NCBI RefSeq assembly: GCF_002786295.1
Contig: NZ_PGTC01000018.1
Span: 1 to 64,000 of the forward strand
DNA from: Pseudooceanicola marinus
Lineage (GTDB): Bacteria > Pseudomonadota > Alphaproteobacteria > Rhodobacterales > Rhodobacteraceae
DNA length: 64,000 nt
Direction of reading: 5' to 3'
Part shown: positions 7,428 to 16,286 of the stretch, piece by piece
Position numbering within the stretch: the first letter of the stretch is position 1
Layout of the letters: each line of letters starts with the position of its first letter
Translations under genes and position numbers: made by a program
The notes under the pieces: generated by a model
Seen by the model: only the letters and a program-made list of their open reading frames with translations
Database searches by the model: none
What the model was told of the DNA's origin: nothing

Positions 7428-8219
7428 TCAGTCGCCGGAGGTCGTGCCCTCGGGCGCCTGCTCCGGCACCTCCGGCAAGACATCGCTGTCAGGCGCGGTG
7501 ACGCCTTCGGCCAGCCCTTCCTCCGTCAGGCTGCCGCCGGTCAGCGCGCCTTCGGTTGGCCCCTCGGGCGCGGCACCGCTCTGCTGCGGCGGCTCTGCGC
7601 CTATGCCCGCCGCAGGGTCGGTCTCAGTGTCCGTGTCGGCGCCGTCCTCCGCCCGGGACAGAAGGGCGGCATCGATCCGGCGGATGGCCTCATCGGTCAC
7701 ATCCACCGCTTCCCGCGTGACGAAGACCGTCCGACGTTCGAGGATCACAGCCGTGCCAGCCTCCTGCATCAGGCGATCCAGCACGGGTTCAACGGACACC
7801 AGGAACTCTCGCCGAACCGCCTCGCTGTCCTCGCCGAGGCCCTGCGCCTCCAGGTCACGTTCACGGCGGATGCGGATCACCTTCTCGTCGAAGGCATCGG
7901 CCAGTTCCCGAAAGGCCTGCGGGTCCATCTCCGCGCGGCGCTCTGTCAGGGTACGTTCTTCCTCCGCCAGCTCGGCCTCGATCCGCCGGTTCTCCGCCGC
8001 GATCTCGGCGGCGCGGGCCTCCAGCTCCTCAGCCAGTTGCTGCGCGTAGTCGCTTTCGGAAAAGAGCCGTTCGCTGTCGATGACCAGCACCGGGGACCGC
8101 AACTGCTGCGGGGCCTGCCCCTGCGCCATCGACGGCGCTGCCCCCAACAGGGAAAACGCAAGGGCCCCGGCCAGCGCAAGCCGGACCGGGGCCCCGAAAA
8201 AGGTGGAAAATGCCGTCAC
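7428..8219 (-). CDS. skp: periplasmic chaperone, Skp/OmpH family
   Basis: 263 residues. A signal peptide (about 1-32, cleavage after SMA) is followed by PVLVIDSERLFSESDYAQQL, the OmpH start of the mature protein. A long charged coiled-coil follows (about 60-150), the tentacles that hold unfolded outer-membrane proteins. The last ~75 residues are an unusual low-complexity acidic tail rich in Glu, Gly, Thr and Pro. The tail makes this longer than the classical Skp of about 160 residues. It lies 8 bases downstream of bamA, consistent with joint expression for outer-membrane protein assembly. Confidence 0.9.
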   Translation of the reverse strand: MTAFSTFFGAPVRLALAGALAFSLLGAAPSMAQGQAPQQLRSPVLVIDSERLFSESDYAQQLAEELEARAAEIAAENRRIEAELAEEERTLTERRAEMDPQAFRELADAFDEKVIRIRRERDLEAQGLGEDSEAVRREFLVSVEPVLDRLMQEAGTAVILERRTVFVTREAVDVTDEAIRRIDAALLSRAEDGADTDTETDPAAGIGAEPPQQSGAAPEGPTEGALTGGSLTEEGLAEGVTAPDSDVLPEVPEQAPEGTTSGD

Positions 8220-8227
8220 GCCGGTCC

Positions 8228-10597
8228 TCAGAAATCCGTCCGGATGGAGAGGTCGAAGGTCTGCTCCTCGTCGAAGTCTTCCTTCTGCAGCGCCGTCGTC
8301 CAGTTGAAGCGCAGCGGCCCGACCGGCGTGTCCCAGAACAGCGAGACACCGACGACCTGGCGCAGCGAGAAGTCCTCGTAGAAGACGTCGCTGTCCGACT
8401 GGTCCAGCCCCCAGACAGAGCCGACGTCGTAGAAGACACCCCCGGTGATGCCCAGTTCTTCGGGCAGGCCCAGCGGGAATTCGGCATCGAACTGCGCCAC
8501 GGCGTAGGTGGTGCCGCCCAGGGCGTCGTCGTAGTTGCCGGGCGAATACTGCCGCGGGCCGATGCCGTCGGGGGTGAAGCCCCGCATGATCGAAGACCCG
8601 ATCCGATAACGGTCGGTCGCGATGGAATCGCTGCCGCCCAGCATCGAGATGTTGCCGGCGCGGAAGGTCGCCCGCAGGGTCACGTCCTCGTTCCAGACGG
8701 CGGTCTGCGCGATCGCCCGCGCGGTGGAGCGGATGAACTCCACGTCGCCGCCGACCCCGCCGAAGTCCTGGCCGAATTCCAGCAGGATGCCGGCGTTCGG
8801 GTTCAGACCCGTCAGACGCGTGTCATAGGCATAGGTGTAGCCCACTGAGGAGGAATAGCGCAGATCCTCTTCCGCCTCGGCCCGAAGCAGCGGGCCGACA
8901 TCGCTGTCGTCGTCAAGATTGATGTCCCGCGCGTTCAGCTTGTAGTTCAGGTTCAGGCTCGACCGTTCGCTCAGCGGGAAGGTCAGGCCGGTCGTGAAGG
9001 AGCCGCTGATCGCATCGTAGTCCGAATAGTCGGACTCGGATTCGCTGTAGGACAGCCCGAAGTTCAGCCGCAGATCCCGGCCCAGCAGACGCGGTTCGAC
9101 GAAGTTGATCGAGTAGTTGGTGTTGGAACTGACACCGGACACCGTCACGCCCAGGGTCTGGCCCCGGCCCAGGAAGTTGCGCTCTTGGAAGGCGACCTGA
9201 AGCCCGAAACCGTCGGTGGTCGAGTAGGTCCCGCCGAAGGACAGCGACCCGGTCGGCGCCTCTTCGACATCCACGTCGAGGATGACCTGATCCGGGCGGG
9301 TGCCCTCGCGCGCGTTCACGTCGGCGCTGGAGAAGAACCCGAGCGCGCGGATGCGCTCCGCGGTCTGGCGGATCTCACGCGGGTTGAAGGGGTCGCCCTC
9401 GGCCATGCGGAATTCCTGGCGGATGACACGGTCCAGGGTCGTGGTGTTGCCCTCGATGTCGATCCGCTCGACGAAAACCCGCGGGCCGCGCGACAGGACG
9501 AATTCCACATCCAGCGTCAGATCGCGGTCGTTGCGGGTGATGCGCGGCTCGATCCGCAGGAAGTCGCGACCCTGGCGCACGGCCAGGCGTTCCATCCGGG
9601 TGATCGAATTCTCGACATCGGTGGGGGTGTAGGTCTGGCCCGGCTTGATGCGCAGGGCCTCCTGGTAGGGGGCCGCGTCGACGCCTTCGTATTCGCTGAC
9701 CGTGGTGATCCGGCCGAACTCGAAGGGCTGCCCTTCCTGGACGTTGAAGGTCACGACATAGCCGTCGCGCTCGGGCGACAGTTCGGCAGAGACGCCGGTG
9801 ATCCGGAAGTCGACGTAGCCGCGCGACTGGTAGAAATCGTTCAGCACCCGGCGGTCAAACTCGATCCGGTCAGCCACGAAGGTGTCGGAGCGGAAGAAGG
9901 CCCGCAGCAGACCGGCCTGTTTCGATTCCAGCACCTGGCGCAGGCGACGGTCGGAATAGACGGTGTTGCCGACGAAGGAGATCCGTTCAACCTCGGCGTT
10001 GTCGCCCTCGAAAACCTCGAACACCAGATCGACACGGTTGTCGGAGCGGCGGATGATGCGCGGGGTGACGCGCGCCGCCAGCCGGCCCTGCTGGGAATAG
10101 GCCTCCGAGATCAGCGCGGCATCGGCTTCGGCCCGAGTCGGCGAGAAGACCTGGCGGGAGGTCGACTGCACGATTTCCGTCAGCGCATCGTCCTTGATCC
10201 GGCGGTTGCCCTCGAAGGAGATGCGGTTGATCGTCGGGTATTCGGTGACGCTGATGACCAGGGTGCCGCCGCGCGGCGTCAGCTCGACGGTCTCGAAGAG
10301 ACCGGAATTGACGATGTTCTGATAGGCGTCGTTCAGCTCTGCCGCCGTGACGGCCTCACCGCGCCCGATTCCCGCGTAGGAGACGACGGTGGCGTCGGGG
10401 ATCCGCTGGTTGCCTTCGATGGCGACCGCGTTGAACCGGTAGCTCTGCGCCAGAACCGCGTCCGGCGCGGTGAGAGAAACGCCTGAAACAATGGCGAAAA
10501 TCGCAGCTGCCAGAGGCAAGGAAAACTTGTTGCGGCGAACGGAGGGGGCAGCCCCGGCTCCAAAGGTATTCGTCATATTCCAAACCCAGTCAGACAT
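8228..10597 (-). CDS. bamA: outer membrane protein assembly factor BamA
   Basis: 789 residues. Central subunit of the BAM complex, inserting beta-barrel proteins in the outer membrane. An N-terminal signal peptide ends near VLAQS. POTRA repeats follow (about 52-395, with repeated GN-x-R/T-x-x motifs such as ISFEGNRRIKDDAL). The 16-stranded barrel contains the RGF motif in MRGFTPDGIGP near residue 670 and ends in phenylalanine (SIRTDF), the usual C-terminal signal. The start could also be the ATG seven codons later (10576); neither has a strong ribosome site. It sits between a small membrane ORF/rseP and skp. Confidence 0.96.
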   Translation of the reverse strand: MSDWVWNMTNTFGAGAAPSVRRNKFSLPLAAAIFAIVSGVSLTAPDAVLAQSYRFNAVAIEGNQRIPDATVVSYAGIGRGEAVTAAELNDAYQNIVNSGLFETVELTPRGGTLVISVTEYPTINRISFEGNRRIKDDALTEIVQSTSRQVFSPTRAEADAALISEAYSQQGRLAARVTPRIIRRSDNRVDLVFEVFEGDNAEVERISFVGNTVYSDRRLRQVLESKQAGLLRAFFRSDTFVADRIEFDRRVLNDFYQSRGYVDFRITGVSAELSPERDGYVVTFNVQEGQPFEFGRITTVSEYEGVDAAPYQEALRIKPGQTYTPTDVENSITRMERLAVRQGRDFLRIEPRITRNDRDLTLDVEFVLSRGPRVFVERIDIEGNTTTLDRVIRQEFRMAEGDPFNPREIRQTAERIRALGFFSSADVNAREGTRPDQVILDVDVEEAPTGSLSFGGTYSTTDGFGLQVAFQERNFLGRGQTLGVTVSGVSSNTNYSINFVEPRLLGRDLRLNFGLSYSESESDYSDYDAISGSFTTGLTFPLSERSSLNLNYKLNARDINLDDDSDVGPLLRAEAEEDLRYSSSVGYTYAYDTRLTGLNPNAGILLEFGQDFGGVGGDVEFIRSTARAIAQTAVWNEDVTLRATFRAGNISMLGGSDSIATDRYRIGSSIMRGFTPDGIGPRQYSPGNYDDALGGTTYAVAQFDAEFPLGLPEELGITGGVFYDVGSVWGLDQSDSDVFYEDFSLRQVVGVSLFWDTPVGPLRFNWTTALQKEDFDEEQTFDLSIRTDF

Positions 10598-10749
10598 CCC
10601 AGTTAGGACGTGAGTATCGGGTTAATAACCGCTTGTCAAAACAGGAAAACGCGCGGGACGTGTCGCCGCGCGCGTCGGGTCCGGCCCGGGTCCGAAGTGA
10701 GGAGAAGATGGCCGTTTTCAGCGCCCGCCAGGGCCCTGCGAGAGGCCGC

Positions 10750-10881
10750 TCAGAACAGGATCTGGCCCATGTAGGCACCCGCCGACAGCGCCAGCGCCGT
10801 CAGCCCCGCGTAAAGCAGCAGATCGACGTTCAGCTCGAACAGCACCGACAGACCACGGTAGCTTTTCTGGAGAAGCGTCAT
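10750..10881 (-). CDS. 43-residue predicted single-span membrane protein
   Basis: A short ORF on the coding strand of the cluster. It starts MTLLQKSYRGLSVLFELN and has one hydrophobic helix (about 19-38, LLLYAGLTALALSAGAY), then MGQILF at the end. Codons are strongly GC-biased like the neighbours. It lies in the unusually long gap (460 bases) between rseP and bamA, where no other gene fits. A purine-rich AGGAAAGG lies upstream but is somewhat far from the ATG. No family is recognised. Position suggests a role in, or near, envelope assembly, but this is inference. Confidence 0.6.
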   Translation of the reverse strand: MTLLQKSYRGLSVLFELNVDLLLYAGLTALALSAGAYMGQILF

Positions 10882-11057
10882 TGCGTTCCAACCTTTCCTG
10901 CACGCGATTTGGGCCCGTCGGGCCTACAATCACACGCATCTATTCCATTGGAATGCGGCAAAAATCGGGCGGCGATCCCCTGCCCCTTGTCGAGGCAGGA
11001 ACTGCCCCCTGCCGTGAGGGCCGCCGGTCCGTCGGGACGCGGCGCCGCGCCCGGGCC

Positions 11058-12416
11058 TCAGGGACAGAAAACGTCGTTGGTCAGGGCAAAGACCATGACC
11101 GACAGCACGATGGTCAGGCCGACGGCCATCAGAACCCGCAGCGCACCGTCCGACGGCGGCTTGCCCGCCACGGCCTCATAGGCATGGAAAACCAGGTGCC
11201 CCCCGTCCAGGATCGGCACCGGGAAGAGGTTCAGCAGGCCGACGCCCGTGGACAGGGCCGCGACGAACCACAGGAAGCTGGTGGTGCCCTGGCTGGCCAT
11301 GGCGCCGGAGGTCTTGGCGATGCCGATCGGGCCGGACATGTTGCAGGACGAAATCGCCCCGGTGATCATGTGCCAGATCCCCGACAACGAACTGGTGATC
11401 ACGCCCCAGGTCTGCAGCACCCCGCCCCAAAGCGATTCCAGCACCCCGGCCCGTTCGGTCGCCAGGTCGAAGGCCATGCCCCCGGCAATGCCGATCCGCC
11501 ATTCGGTGCGGAAGCCGCCTTCGGGCGCGGGTTCATCGACCCGGCGCGGGGTCAGGGCGAATTCCAGGGTCTCCCCGGTCTCGGGCCGCCAGACATCCAG
11601 CAGCAGCGTCGCCCCGTCGGAGCCTTCAACCCGTGTCTTCAGCTGATCGAAGGCGAAGATCTGTGTGCCGTCGATGGCCGTGATCACGTCGCCCGGCTTC
11701 ATGCCAATGTCATAGGCGGCCGAGTTGGGCGCCAGTTGCAGCACGATGGGCGGATAGGGATAGGGGCCGGGCACCGTCACCTCCTGGCCATCGCGGCGCA
11801 GCCGGTAGTCCAGCTGGGCCGCCTGCGGCAGCGCGTCGGAGAAGCCGGACATGCCCTCGGCATCGTCCATCGCCGGCAGGTCGACGCCACCGATGGCCAG
11901 GATCTCGTCCCCCGGGCGCAGGTCGGCGCCCTGCGACAGCGCGGGCGGCAGCGGGCGCAGCTCTCCCACGGCCAGCGGTTCGGCCACCTGGCCCCGTGCC
12001 AGGAAGAGACCGGCGAACAGCAGGATCGACAGGATGAAGTTGAAGATCGGCCCCGCCACCACGGTGGCCGAGCGGGCCCAGAGCGGCGCGCCCAGCATGG
12101 TGTGCCGGCGATCTTCCGCGCTGAGGCGCGAAATCGCCTCCTCATCGGGGCCGGAGGAGGCGGCATCGCCATCGCCCAGGAATTTCACGTAGCCGCCGAA
12201 GGGCAGCGCGGCCAGCTGCCAGCGGGTGCCGTGGCGGTCGACGCGGGAAAACAGGACGGGGCCGAACCCCAGGGAGAAGACCTCTGCCTTGATGCCCGAC
12301 ACGCGACCGATGATGTAATGGCCATATTCATGGATCGCGACGATGATCGACAGGGCGACGACGAAGGCGATGATCACGTAAAGGGTATTGCCGAACTCTG
12401 GCAGGAAACTGGTCAT
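11058..12416 (-). CDS. rseP: site-2 zinc metalloprotease RseP
   Basis: 452 residues. An intramembrane protease that cleaves membrane-anchored regulators (anti-sigma factors) and signal-peptide remnants. The zinc site is HEYGH at 29-33 in the first membrane segment, with the third ligand in LFPVPILDGGHL near the C-terminus. A PDZ domain lies between (around 150-280, with the ligand loop GMKPGDVITAIDG). Family length and topology are normal. It is downstream of dxr and upstream of bamA, the common proteobacterial order. Confidence 0.95.
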   Translation of the reverse strand: MTSFLPEFGNTLYVIIAFVVALSIIVAIHEYGHYIIGRVSGIKAEVFSLGFGPVLFSRVDRHGTRWQLAALPFGGYVKFLGDGDAASSGPDEEAISRLSAEDRRHTMLGAPLWARSATVVAGPIFNFILSILLFAGLFLARGQVAEPLAVGELRPLPPALSQGADLRPGDEILAIGGVDLPAMDDAEGMSGFSDALPQAAQLDYRLRRDGQEVTVPGPYPYPPIVLQLAPNSAAYDIGMKPGDVITAIDGTQIFAFDQLKTRVEGSDGATLLLDVWRPETGETLEFALTPRRVDEPAPEGGFRTEWRIGIAGGMAFDLATERAGVLESLWGGVLQTWGVITSSLSGIWHMITGAISSCNMSGPIGIAKTSGAMASQGTTSFLWFVAALSTGVGLLNLFPVPILDGGHLVFHAYEAVAGKPPSDGALRVLMAVGLTIVLSVMVFALTNDVFCP

Positions 12417-12448
12417 AAAGGTCTACGTCTTCCTATTTGAAAAGGCTC

Positions 12449-13630
12449 TCAAGTCACCGCCGCAACGCCGGAATTGACGTTTTCCCAGGCATAGGCCCTG
12501 GCGATCTGGTCCATCGAGAGGACGTTATCAAGGTCGAAGGCGGCATCAATGAGACCGGAATCGGTCTCTATCCGGTCAAGAACGCGTGTGACCACCTCGG
12601 CCATCTGCATGAAGCCGATGCGGCTGTCGAGGAAGGCGTCCAGCGCCACTTCCTTGGCGGCGTTCATCGCCGCGCCCGACAGACCGCCCCGGCGCATGAC
12701 CCGCTGCGCGATGGCCAGCGCGGGGTAGCGCGCGGGATCGGGCGCCTCGAAGGTCAGCTGGCCGATCTTCGCCAGGTTCAGACGCTCCACCGGCAGATCC
12801 ACACGGGCGGGCCAGTTCAGGGCGTAGCCGATGGCGTGGCGCATGTCCGCCGGGCCAAGGTGCGCCAGGATGCCACCGTCGATATGGCCGACGAGCGCAT
12901 GCACCAGGCTTTCGCGGTGCACGACCACCTCGATGATCTCCGGGTCGAGGTGGAAGAACTCCTTCGCCTCGATCAGCTCCAGCGCCTTGTTGAACATCGA
13001 GGCCGAATCCACGGTGATCCGCTGGCCCATGGCCCAGTTGGGATGGGTGGAGGCCTGTTCTGGCGTGGCCGCTGCCAGCTGCTCCAGCGGCCAGTCGCGG
13101 AAGGCGCCGCCGGAGGCGGTGATGATGACCCGCTCCACGCTCGCCATGTCTTCGCCCAGCAGGGCCTGGTAGAGGGCGGAATGTTCGCTGTCGACGGGGA
13201 TCAGATCGGCGCCAGACCGCGCGGCGGTCTCCAGCACCAGCGGCCCGGCGCAGACCAGAGTTTCCTTGTTGGCCAGGGCCAGGGCCGCGCCCCGCTCCAG
13301 CGCGGCCAGGCCGGGCGCGAGGCCCGCGGCGCCGACGATGGCCGACATGACCCAGTCGGCGGGACGCTGCGCGGCCTCCATCAGGGCGCCCTGCCCCGCG
13401 GCCACTTCGATGCCGGTTCCCGACAGCGCGGCCTTCAGATCAGCGTAGCGGTTGTCATGGGCGGTGACGGCCAGCTTGGCGCCCAGGCGCCGGGCGTCCT
13501 TGGCCAGCAGGTCGATGTTGTGTCCGCCGGTCAGCGCCTCGACGGTGAAATCGTCAGGCCGCCGGGCGATCAGATCGACGGTGTTCTGACCGATGGAGCC
13601 GGTGGCCCCGAGGATGGTGATCCCGCGCAT
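12449..13630 (-). CDS. dxr: 1-deoxy-D-xylulose-5-phosphate reductoisomerase
   Basis: 393 residues. Second step of the non-mevalonate isoprenoid pathway: NADPH-dependent rearrangement and reduction of DXP to MEP. The nucleotide motif GATGSIGQNT is at about 8-17. Family motifs ALANKETLVCAG, PVDSEHSALYQAL (metal/substrate) and ITASGGAFRDWP (active-site flap region) are all present. The product feeds undecaprenyl diphosphate made by uppS two genes upstream in the same operon. Confidence 0.96.
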   Translation of the reverse strand: MRGITILGATGSIGQNTVDLIARRPDDFTVEALTGGHNIDLLAKDARRLGAKLAVTAHDNRYADLKAALSGTGIEVAAGQGALMEAAQRPADWVMSAIVGAAGLAPGLAALERGAALALANKETLVCAGPLVLETAARSGADLIPVDSEHSALYQALLGEDMASVERVIITASGGAFRDWPLEQLAAATPEQASTHPNWAMGQRITVDSASMFNKALELIEAKEFFHLDPEIIEVVVHRESLVHALVGHIDGGILAHLGPADMRHAIGYALNWPARVDLPVERLNLAKIGQLTFEAPDPARYPALAIAQRVMRRGGLSGAAMNAAKEVALDAFLDSRIGFMQMAEVVTRVLDRIETDSGLIDAAFDLDNVLSMDQIARAYAWENVNSGVAAVT

Positions 13631-13631
13631 G

Positions 13632-14420
13632 TTACCCCGCGATGAAGAACAGGCCGGTCCAGGGACCGGTCAGAAGCAGCATGAGGGAGGCGCCCAGCAT
13701 GCCGTCGAAACGGTCCATCAGCCCGCCGTGGCCGGGGATCAGGTTCGAGCTGTCCTTGACGCCCACGCGCCGCTTGGCCGCGCTTTCGGCAATGTCGCCC
13801 ATCTGCGAGGCCATGGACAATGCGACCGAAACGCCCGCCAACTGCACGCCCTCGCCCATCCACAGACCGAAGGCCAGGCCGACGAAGCCGGCCACGACCC
13901 AGCCCGCGATGGTGCCTGACCAGGTCTTCTTCGGGCTGACACGTGGCCAGAACTTCGGCCCGCCGATCATGCGGCCGGCGAAATAGCCCGCCACGTCGGT
14001 CACCACGACCACCGCGACCAGCCAGCCCAGCCACAGCGCGCCCTGCCCGTCGCGCAGCCCGACCATGCCGTAGCCGGCGAGCAGGATCATGGCGCTGAAG
14101 GTCAGGAACAGCGCGCGCCGCTGCGGCAGCAGCGACAGCCCCACCATCGAGGGTGCCAAGAGGAAGGGCAGCGCGAAGCCCCCCGGCAGGTAGAGCGCCA
14201 GCGCCAGGCAACCGGCAGCCACGCCCCCCATCTGCAGCGGCACGTCACGGCGCAGCGGCGCGCACATCCGCGCCAGCTCCCACACCATGCCGCCGCAGGC
14301 CAGGGCGATGAAGATGCGGAACCAATGCCCGCCGGCCCAGATCAGGGCCAGCCCGCCCAGAACCATCACGATGCCCGACACCAGTCGCGGCGCCAGATCC
14401 GACCACTTGCGATCCGCCAT
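13632..14420 (-). CDS. cdsA: phosphatidate cytidylyltransferase
   Basis: 262 residues with about seven membrane helices. Makes CDP-diacylglycerol from phosphatidate and CTP, the branch point of phospholipid synthesis. The C-terminal family signature is complete: SAAKRRVGVKDSSNLIPGHG followed by GLMDRFD, with the catalytic aspartates. It is preceded by the conserved RVSPKKTWSG. The stop is one base before the dxr start, so the genes are tightly coupled. Confidence 0.95.
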   Translation of the reverse strand: MADRKWSDLAPRLVSGIVMVLGGLALIWAGGHWFRIFIALACGGMVWELARMCAPLRRDVPLQMGGVAAGCLALALYLPGGFALPFLLAPSMVGLSLLPQRRALFLTFSAMILLAGYGMVGLRDGQGALWLGWLVAVVVVTDVAGYFAGRMIGGPKFWPRVSPKKTWSGTIAGWVVAGFVGLAFGLWMGEGVQLAGVSVALSMASQMGDIAESAAKRRVGVKDSSNLIPGHGGLMDRFDGMLGASLMLLLTGPWTGLFFIAG

Positions 14421-14423
14421 GCC

Positions 14424-15185
14424 CTAGCCCTTCGCGCCGCCGAAACGGCGGTCCCGCTTGCCGAAATTGGCCAGCACTCCGGCGAAGACCTCGCGGGTGA
14501 AATCGGGCCAGAGGGTGTCTATGAACTCGTATTCCGCATAGGCCGACTGCCACAGCAGGAAGTTGGAAATGCGCGCCTCCCCGGAGGTGCGGATCACCAG
14601 ATCCGGGTCGGGTAGCACATAGGTATCGAGATAGCGCGGCAGGGTTTCCTCGTCGACGTTCTCGGGCAGCAGGCGACCCGACGCCACGTCCTCGGCCAGG
14701 CGCTTGGTGGCGCGGGCCACCTCGTCGCGGCCGCCATAGTTCAGGGCGATGGTCAGGTTGGTGCCGGTGCACTCTGCCGTCATCTCTTCCAGCTCATCCA
14801 TCAGCGCCTGCAACTTCTCGTCCAGTCCCGGACGATCCCCGATGAAGCGCACCCGCACGTTGCGGTCGCGCAGCGCGCGCGCCTCCTTCCGGATGTAGGA
14901 CCGGAACAGCGACATCAGACCCGCCACCTCGATCTGGGTGCGTTTCCAGTTCTCGGTCGAGAAGCCGAAGATGGTCAGGTATTTCACGCCCAGATCCGGG
15001 CAGGCTTCGACGATCTCGCGCACGCGGCGGGCGCCGGCGTGGTGGCCGAACAGACGCGGTCGCCCGCGCATCGTGGCCCAGCGTCCGTTGCCGTCCATGA
15101 TGATCGCGACGTGGCAGGGCCTGGGACGATCGCCCGGCGCGCCAAGGGAGATCTCCTCGGCCATGGCCTCTTCACTGTCCGCCAT
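14424..15185 (-). CDS. uppS: isoprenyl transferase (undecaprenyl diphosphate synthase)
   Basis: 253 residues. A cis-prenyltransferase that elongates farnesyl diphosphate to the C55 carrier lipid for peptidoglycan and polysaccharide synthesis. The pyrophosphate-binding start HVAIIMDGNGRW has catalytic D31. Further family motifs are FGFSTENWKR, NYGGRDEV, DLVIRTSGEARISNFLLWQ and ELxFxxxLWPDF-type YEFIDTLWPDF. The ATG at 15185 starts MADSEEAMAE; the open frame continues ten codons upstream without a good ribosome site. Three bases separate it from cdsA. Confidence 0.95.
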   Translation of the reverse strand: MADSEEAMAEEISLGAPGDRPRPCHVAIIMDGNGRWATMRGRPRLFGHHAGARRVREIVEACPDLGVKYLTIFGFSTENWKRTQIEVAGLMSLFRSYIRKEARALRDRNVRVRFIGDRPGLDEKLQALMDELEEMTAECTGTNLTIALNYGGRDEVARATKRLAEDVASGRLLPENVDEETLPRYLDTYVLPDPDLVIRTSGEARISNFLLWQSAYAEYEFIDTLWPDFTREVFAGVLANFGKRDRRFGGAKG

Positions 15186-15276
15186 GCGTGCTCTCTCCCC
15201 GTATGTCACAGGCAAAGGCGGGCCCGGGCCCGCCTCTCTCCGGTCTTCGGTTTTCGTCGCAGCCGCATGCCAGGTC

Positions 15277-15840
15277 TCAGACCTGCATGATTTCCTGCTG
15301 CTTGGTCTCCAGCGCCTGGTCGACCTTCTTGATGTAGGTGTCGGTCAGATCCTGCACCTCGGTCTCCCAGAACTTCTGGTCGTCCTCGGACAGACCGTCG
15401 GCCTTGGCCTTCTTGATCTGGTCCATGCCGTCGCGGCGCAGGTTGCGGATGGAAACGCGCGCATGCTCGGCATACTGCGCGGCGACCTTGGTCAGTTCCT
15501 TGCGGCGTTCCTCGTTCAGTTCGGGGATCGGCAGCATGATGATGGTGCCGTTCATCTGGGGGTTGATCCCCAGGCCCGATTCCCGGATCGCCTTTTCCAC
15601 CTTGTTCACCATCGACTTGTCCCAGACGTTGATGGTGACCATGCGGGGTTCCGGCACGTTGACGGTGCCCACCTGGTTGATCGGCGTCATCTGGCCGTAG
15701 GCCTCGACCATGACCGGCTCCAGCATGGAGGAGGAGGCCCGGCCGGTCCGCAGCGAGGCGAATTCCGTCTTGAGGTTCGCCATTGCGCCGTCCATGCGGC
15801 GCGAAAGGTCGTTGGTGTCGAGTTCGAAGTCTTCAGACAT
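15277..15840 (-). CDS. frr: ribosome recycling factor
   Basis: 187 residues, normal length. With EF-G it splits post-termination ribosomes. Typical features are a start with [23 protein letters not shown]-like three-helix bundle, the conserved [35 protein letters not shown], and the C-terminal helix ending KQQEIMQV. It is between uppS and pyrH as in most alphaproteobacteria, with an extra 445-base gap towards pyrH. Confidence 0.96.
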   Translation of the reverse strand: MSEDFELDTNDLSRRMDGAMANLKTEFASLRTGRASSSMLEPVMVEAYGQMTPINQVGTVNVPEPRMVTINVWDKSMVNKVEKAIRESGLGINPQMNGTIIMLPIPELNEERRKELTKVAAQYAEHARVSIRNLRRDGMDQIKKAKADGLSEDDQKFWETEVQDLTDTYIKKVDQALETKQQEIMQV

Positions 15841-16049
15841 GGTGATTTTGCCCGCTGAGCTGGTTCTTCTTTCCGCAGCCTTCTAAGTCTTCGGGCCCGG
15901 GATGTATAGTGATTTGCGACAGATGCCCGGCGAGCCACCGCTTTCGCCCCCCTGCCCGACGACAAAGGGCGCACCGAAGGCCCTGGCCCGCGATGCGCCC
16001 CTGGTCCGGCTCTGCCGGCCCCCGCTGGGGACCGGGGTGCCCGGCTCTG

Positions 16050-16178
16050 TTACATCTTGCCGCCGTAGACGGGGAAGACACTGGCGTCGCGGCAGTGCTC
16101 GATCGGCTCGATGGTCTTCGGCGTGTGCATGTCCTCGTCGCCGCCGGAAACATCAAAGTACTCATGTGCAGAATACAT
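16050..16178 (-). CDS. 42-residue hypothetical protein between pyrH and frr
   Basis: A short ORF starting MYSAHEYFDVSGGDEDMHTP and ending VFPVYGGKM, with one cysteine (C29). It is acidic and hydrophilic, without a membrane span. An AAGG ribosome site lies about 6 bases before the ATG, and third codon positions are mostly G or C in the second half. It follows the pyrH terminator, so it may be expressed with frr or from its own promoter. No family is recognised. Confidence 0.5.
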   Translation of the reverse strand: MYSAHEYFDVSGGDEDMHTPKTIEPIEHCRDASVFPVYGGKM

Positions 16179-16220
16179 GAATGACCTTCGGTGCGTTCGG
16201 CCAGCCTGCCGTCATAGCGC

Positions 16221-16247
16221 AAAAGGGCCGCCCGTGGGGCGACCCTT
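16221..16247 (-). terminator. intrinsic terminator after pyrH
   Basis: On the minus strand, AAGGGTCGCCC pairs with GGGCGGCCCTT around the loop CAC and is followed by TT. It starts 40 bases after the pyrH stop and separates pyrH from the small ORF and frr. Confidence 0.7.
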
Positions 16248-16286
16248 GTCTCCGAACCGAAGGCCTGAACCGGGAAGGTGGCGCGC

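Noticed and set aside
5905-8049. 714-residue open frame on the plus strand across lpxA, fabZ and skp
   Set aside because: Antisense shadow of three well-supported genes; composition is typical of reversed GC-rich codons.
10881-12440. 519-residue plus-strand frame over rseP
   Set aside because: Antisense shadow; rseP has all catalytic motifs.
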